A stretch of 6,250 nt of DNA, taken from contig WFRI01000098.1 of the NCBI GenBank assembly GCA_015486615.1, positions 1-6,250 of the forward strand. Reading direction: 5' to 3'. Position 1 is the first letter of the stretch; each line of letters opens with the position of its first letter. The position numbers and the translations under genes were made by a program. Shown piece after piece: positions 4,821-6,250 of the stretch. This stretch comes from Candidatus Omnitrophota bacterium. Its GTDB lineage: Bacteria > Omnitrophota > Gorgyraeia > Duberdicusellales > Duberdicusellaceae. The notes under the pieces are model-generated. The model saw only the letters and a program-made list of their open reading frames with translations, was not told the DNA's origin and did not search any database.

Positions 4821-5741
4821 ATGAATAGCGATAAAAACACCACAACTTTAACTGCACATCATACACTTCCAAAGGGTTGGCGATGGGTGAAGTTGGGGGA
4901 GGTGTGTGAAATAAATCCTCGCCGCCCAAAGAATTTTAGTCGTTTGCCAGATACTCCAACTACATTTGTACCAATGGCGGCAGTTGATGGAAAAACAGGG
5001 ACTATTACTAAATTAGAAGTTGTTCCATATTCAAAAGTTTATAGAGGATATACTTATTTTGAGGAAAATGATGTTCTGTTTGCCAAAATTACTCCTTGTA
5101 TGCAGAATGGAAAGCACGCGATAGCGAAAAACTTAATTGACAGAATAGGATTTGGAACTACAGAATTTCATGTCTTGAGGCCTGGTAAAGGAATATTAAC
5201 GGAATGGATTTATTTTTTTATCCGCCAGCCTCATTTCTTAAAAGAGGCAGTTTATTATTTTACCGGTGCAGTAGGCCAGCAGAGAATTCCTAAAGATTTT
5301 CTTGCGAATTATATTATTCCCTTGCCTCCGATAGAAACCCAGCGCCGCATCGCCGCAAAAATTCAGGAATTGATGCAAGAGGTAAAACGTGCCCGAGAGT
5401 CTTGCGAAAAACAATTAGAAGCGGCAAAAGCTCTCCCCGCCGCCTACCTGCGCGAGGTCTTTGAAAGCGAAGATGCAAAGATGTGGGAGAAAAAGAAGTT
5501 GGGGGAGGTGTGTGAGTTTACATATGGTTCAGGCTTGCCAAAACATAATAGAATAAGCGGTTCTGTCCCTGTATTTGGGTCAAACGGTATTATTGATTAT
5601 CATAGTGATGCTATCACTCAAGGTCGAACAATTATAATTGGCCGTAAGGGTTCGATTGGGGAGGTGAATATCTCAGAATTTTCATGTTGGCCTATTGATA
5701 CAACTTATTATATCGACTCTTCTAAATATCGACTCTTCTAA
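4821..5741 (+). CDS. hsdS: Type I restriction enzyme S (specificity) subunit, 5' part, truncated by a frameshift
   Basis: HsdS chooses the DNA target of a type I enzyme through two target recognition domains (TRDs) separated by conserved coiled-coil regions. ATG 4821 follows GGTG at 4811-4814 and gives 306 residues; GTG 4812 in the same frame is an alternative start. Numbered from GTG 4812, TRD1 is about residues 19-172 (LPKGWRWVKLGEVCEINPRR onward), the central conserved region is 170-218 (PLPPIETQRRIAAKIQELMQ, helical, charged), and TRD2 starts at 225 (WEKKKLGEVCEFTYGSGLP). TRD2 breaks off at IDSSKYRLF, where a 16-bp tandem duplication (5711-5742) shifts the frame into TAA 5739-5741. Without one copy the frame runs to 6018 and encodes 396 residues from the GTG, a normal HsdS length. 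The shortened protein keeps one full TRD and one spacer. TRD specificity cannot be read from sequence. Confidence 0.9.
   Translation: MNSDKNTTTLTAHHTLPKGWRWVKLGEVCEINPRRPKNFSRLPDTPTTFVPMAAVDGKTGTITKLEVVPYSKVYRGYTYFEENDVLFAKITPCMQNGKHAIAKNLIDRIGFGTTEFHVLRPGKGILTEWIYFFIRQPHFLKEAVYYFTGAVGQQRIPKDFLANYIIPLPPIETQRRIAAKIQELMQEVKRARESCEKQLEAAKALPAAYLREVFESEDAKMWEKKKLGEVCEFTYGSGLPKHNRISGSVPVFGSNGIIDYHSDAITQGRTIIIGRKGSIGEVNISEFSCWPIDTTYYIDSSKYRLF
4889..4909 (+). repeat. 21-bp direct repeat at the start of TRD1
   Basis: Identical to 5495-5515. Both copies encode KLGEVCE at the entry of a TRD, and they are 606 bp apart. Perfect DNA identity at this point could support recombination that exchanges or deletes TRD1. 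Confidence 0.9.
5321..5353 (+). repeat. Intragenic hsdS repeat (central copy of the PLPPIE-QRRIA coding segment)
   Basis: This segment matches 5862-5894 at 28 of 33 bases. A second block, GAAAAACAATTAGAAGC, is identical at 5406-5422 and 5947-5963 with the same 541-bp offset. These are the two conserved regions of HsdS, reflecting the duplicated half-subunit origin of the protein. Confidence 0.85.
5495..5515 (+). repeat. 21-bp direct repeat at the start of TRD2
   Basis: Second copy of 4889-4909, again encoding KLGEVCE, here following MWEKK at the entry of TRD2. Confidence 0.9.
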
Positions 5742-5742
5742 A
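5711..5742 (+). repeat. 16-bp perfect tandem duplication that frameshifts hsdS
   Basis: TATCGACTCTTCTAAA at 5711-5726 is followed directly by an identical copy at 5727-5742. Sixteen is not a multiple of three, so the second copy moves the ribosome into a TAA at 5739-5741. Removing either copy joins YYIDSSK to TRCELIWLYWLLKWLKLN in one frame that reaches 6018. The block 4812-6018 is 1207 nt, and 1207 minus 16 is 1191, exactly 397 codons including the stop. Confidence 0.97.
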
Positions 5743-6018
5743 ACACGATGTGAGTTAATCTGGTTATATTGGTTACTGAAATGGCTAAAACTAAATTTAC
5801 TTAATAAAGCAACAGGAGTTCCTGGGCTGAACAGAGAAGATGTTTATAGCCAGTTAGTTTCCTTACCTCCGATAGAAGAACAGCGCCGTATCGCTTCTTA
5901 TCTCAAACAAAAAATGGCAGAGGTTGAGAAATTGCGAACAGATATTGAAAAACAATTAGAAGCCATAAACGCCCTGCCCCAGTCAATCTTAAGAAAGGCA
6001 TTTAGGGGGGAGTTATGA
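5728..6018 (+). pseudogene. hsdS: HsdS 3' part, out of frame (end of TRD2 and distal conserved region)
   Basis: The frame starting in the second copy of the duplication reads IDSSKTRCELIWLYWLLKWL, then NKATGVPGLNREDVYSQLV and the distal conserved region LPPIEEQRRIASYLKQKMAE, ending ALPQSILRKAFRGEL at TGA 6016-6018. This is a standard HsdS C-terminus: the NKATGVPGLN motif near the end of a TRD, then the long helix that pairs with the central one. It has no proper start; a TTG at 5695 lies in this frame but reads through sequence that codes for TRD2 in the other frame. It is best seen as the displaced end of the hsdS gene starting at 4821. Confidence 0.88.
6004..6012 (+). promoter_or_regulatory. 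Ribosome binding site for the last gene
   Basis: The purine run AGGGGGGAG lies 2 nt before ATG 6015, or 6 nt counting from its 5' AGGGG part, within the last codons of hsdS. It gives the downstream gene its own initiation signal besides coupling through the ATGA overlap. Confidence 0.5.
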
Positions 6019-6250
6019 ATATAGAGGATTATAAAGATAGCAAGGAACTTTGGAAGTATATTGAGGAGAAAACAATTGAGATGGTGAGTAAGCAGACAAA
6101 CTTTAGCAAGCCGCAAGCAAAACTTATTTTAGAACAGAGTAAGCAGAATAACGCTTTAGGATTTTTTCTAAAGACTGTCAGGCAGAAAAAGCGCATAAGT
6201 GTAAAGAAAATGGCAGAGAGATTGAATCTGAAGGAAGAAGATATAAAAAC
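6015..6250 (+). CDS. Helix-turn-helix (XRE-like) protein of unknown role, 3' end outside window
   Basis: ATG 6015 overlaps the hsdS stop (ATGA) and is open to the window edge, giving 78 codons. The N-terminal half (MNIEDYKDSKELWKYIEEKT and onward) is charged and probably helical, and I do not recognise it. Residues about 53-77, TVRQKKRISVKKMAERLNLK followed by EEDIK, fit the first helices of a Cro/XRE-type helix-turn-helix. This suggests a transcriptional regulator or an antitoxin-like DNA-binding protein. The overlap places it in the hsd operon, where a small regulator or antitoxin could control the restriction genes; that is inference. Because ribosomes on the frameshifted hsdS stop at 5741, about 270 nt upstream, any coupling to this gene would be lost in the present allele. 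Confidence 0.6.
   Translation, partial: MNIEDYKDSKELWKYIEEKTIEMVSKQTNFSKPQAKLILEQSKQNNALGFFLKTVRQKKRISVKKMAERLNLKEEDIK

Noticed and set aside
5695..6018. Hsd S 3' part as an independent gene starting at TTG 5695
   Set aside because: Its first 11 codons are DNA that codes for TRD2 in the hsdS frame, there is no ribosome binding site, and removing one 16-bp copy joins it perfectly to the upstream part.

Overview
The window is a bacterial accessory (defence-island-like) region. It is AT-rich by eye, and every recognisable gene reads left to right. TGA is used as a genuine stop (radC, hsdR, the hsdS 3' end), so the standard bacterial code applies. The protein mix (an Eco57I/TaqI-type methylase tail, ORF6N, RadC, NYN, type I HsdR/HsdS, DUF4062-AlbA) and a palindromic insert inside a gene would suit an uncultured bacterial lineage known from metagenomes. 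That placement is only an impression; no gene here fixes the phylum.

Layout. Positions 1-186 hold the last 61 codons of a DNA methyltransferase or type IIG-like restriction-modification protein, interrupted by a 33-nt in-frame palindromic insert. Positions 189-353 are a 54-codon stump of an ORF6N-domain protein, cut off where a RadC-family gene (355-1071) begins. A GTG start overlapping the radC stop opens a NYN-domain putative nuclease (1068-1559). The 172-nt gap after it contains a hairpin and a second copy of the 3' end of radC, so the NYN gene lies between 40-bp perfect direct repeats. From 1732 a type I restriction locus begins: a full-length EcoEI/EcoAI-like HsdR (1732-4062); then, overlapping by ATGA, a DUF4062-AlbA_2 type gene that has lost its middle (4059-4699); then a 121-nt gap with an array of six TACACGATT-like motifs; then hsdS (4821-6018), split by a 16-bp tandem duplication. 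An XRE-like helix-turn-helix gene overlaps the hsdS stop and runs off the window at 6250.

How the genes fit together. HsdR would be the ATP-driven translocase/nuclease and HsdS the target-recognition subunit of one type I enzyme. The methylation subunit HsdM is not between them, where it commonly lies, nor anywhere in the window apart from the methylase tail at the left edge, which looks more like the Eco57I/TaqI class. The DUF4062-AlbA protein is an accessory often seen beside such loci, but here only its two ends remain. Four of the eight genes are truncated, internally deleted or frameshifted, and radC has a duplicated tail. This is therefore an island undergoing rapid rearrangement and decay.

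The observations most worth checking are the 16-bp duplication, whose removal exactly restores a 396-codon hsdS (a possible on/off or specificity switch); the NYN gene bracketed by duplicated radC ends (a possible minimal mobile cassette); the in-frame palindromic insert; and the spaced motif array upstream of hsdS.
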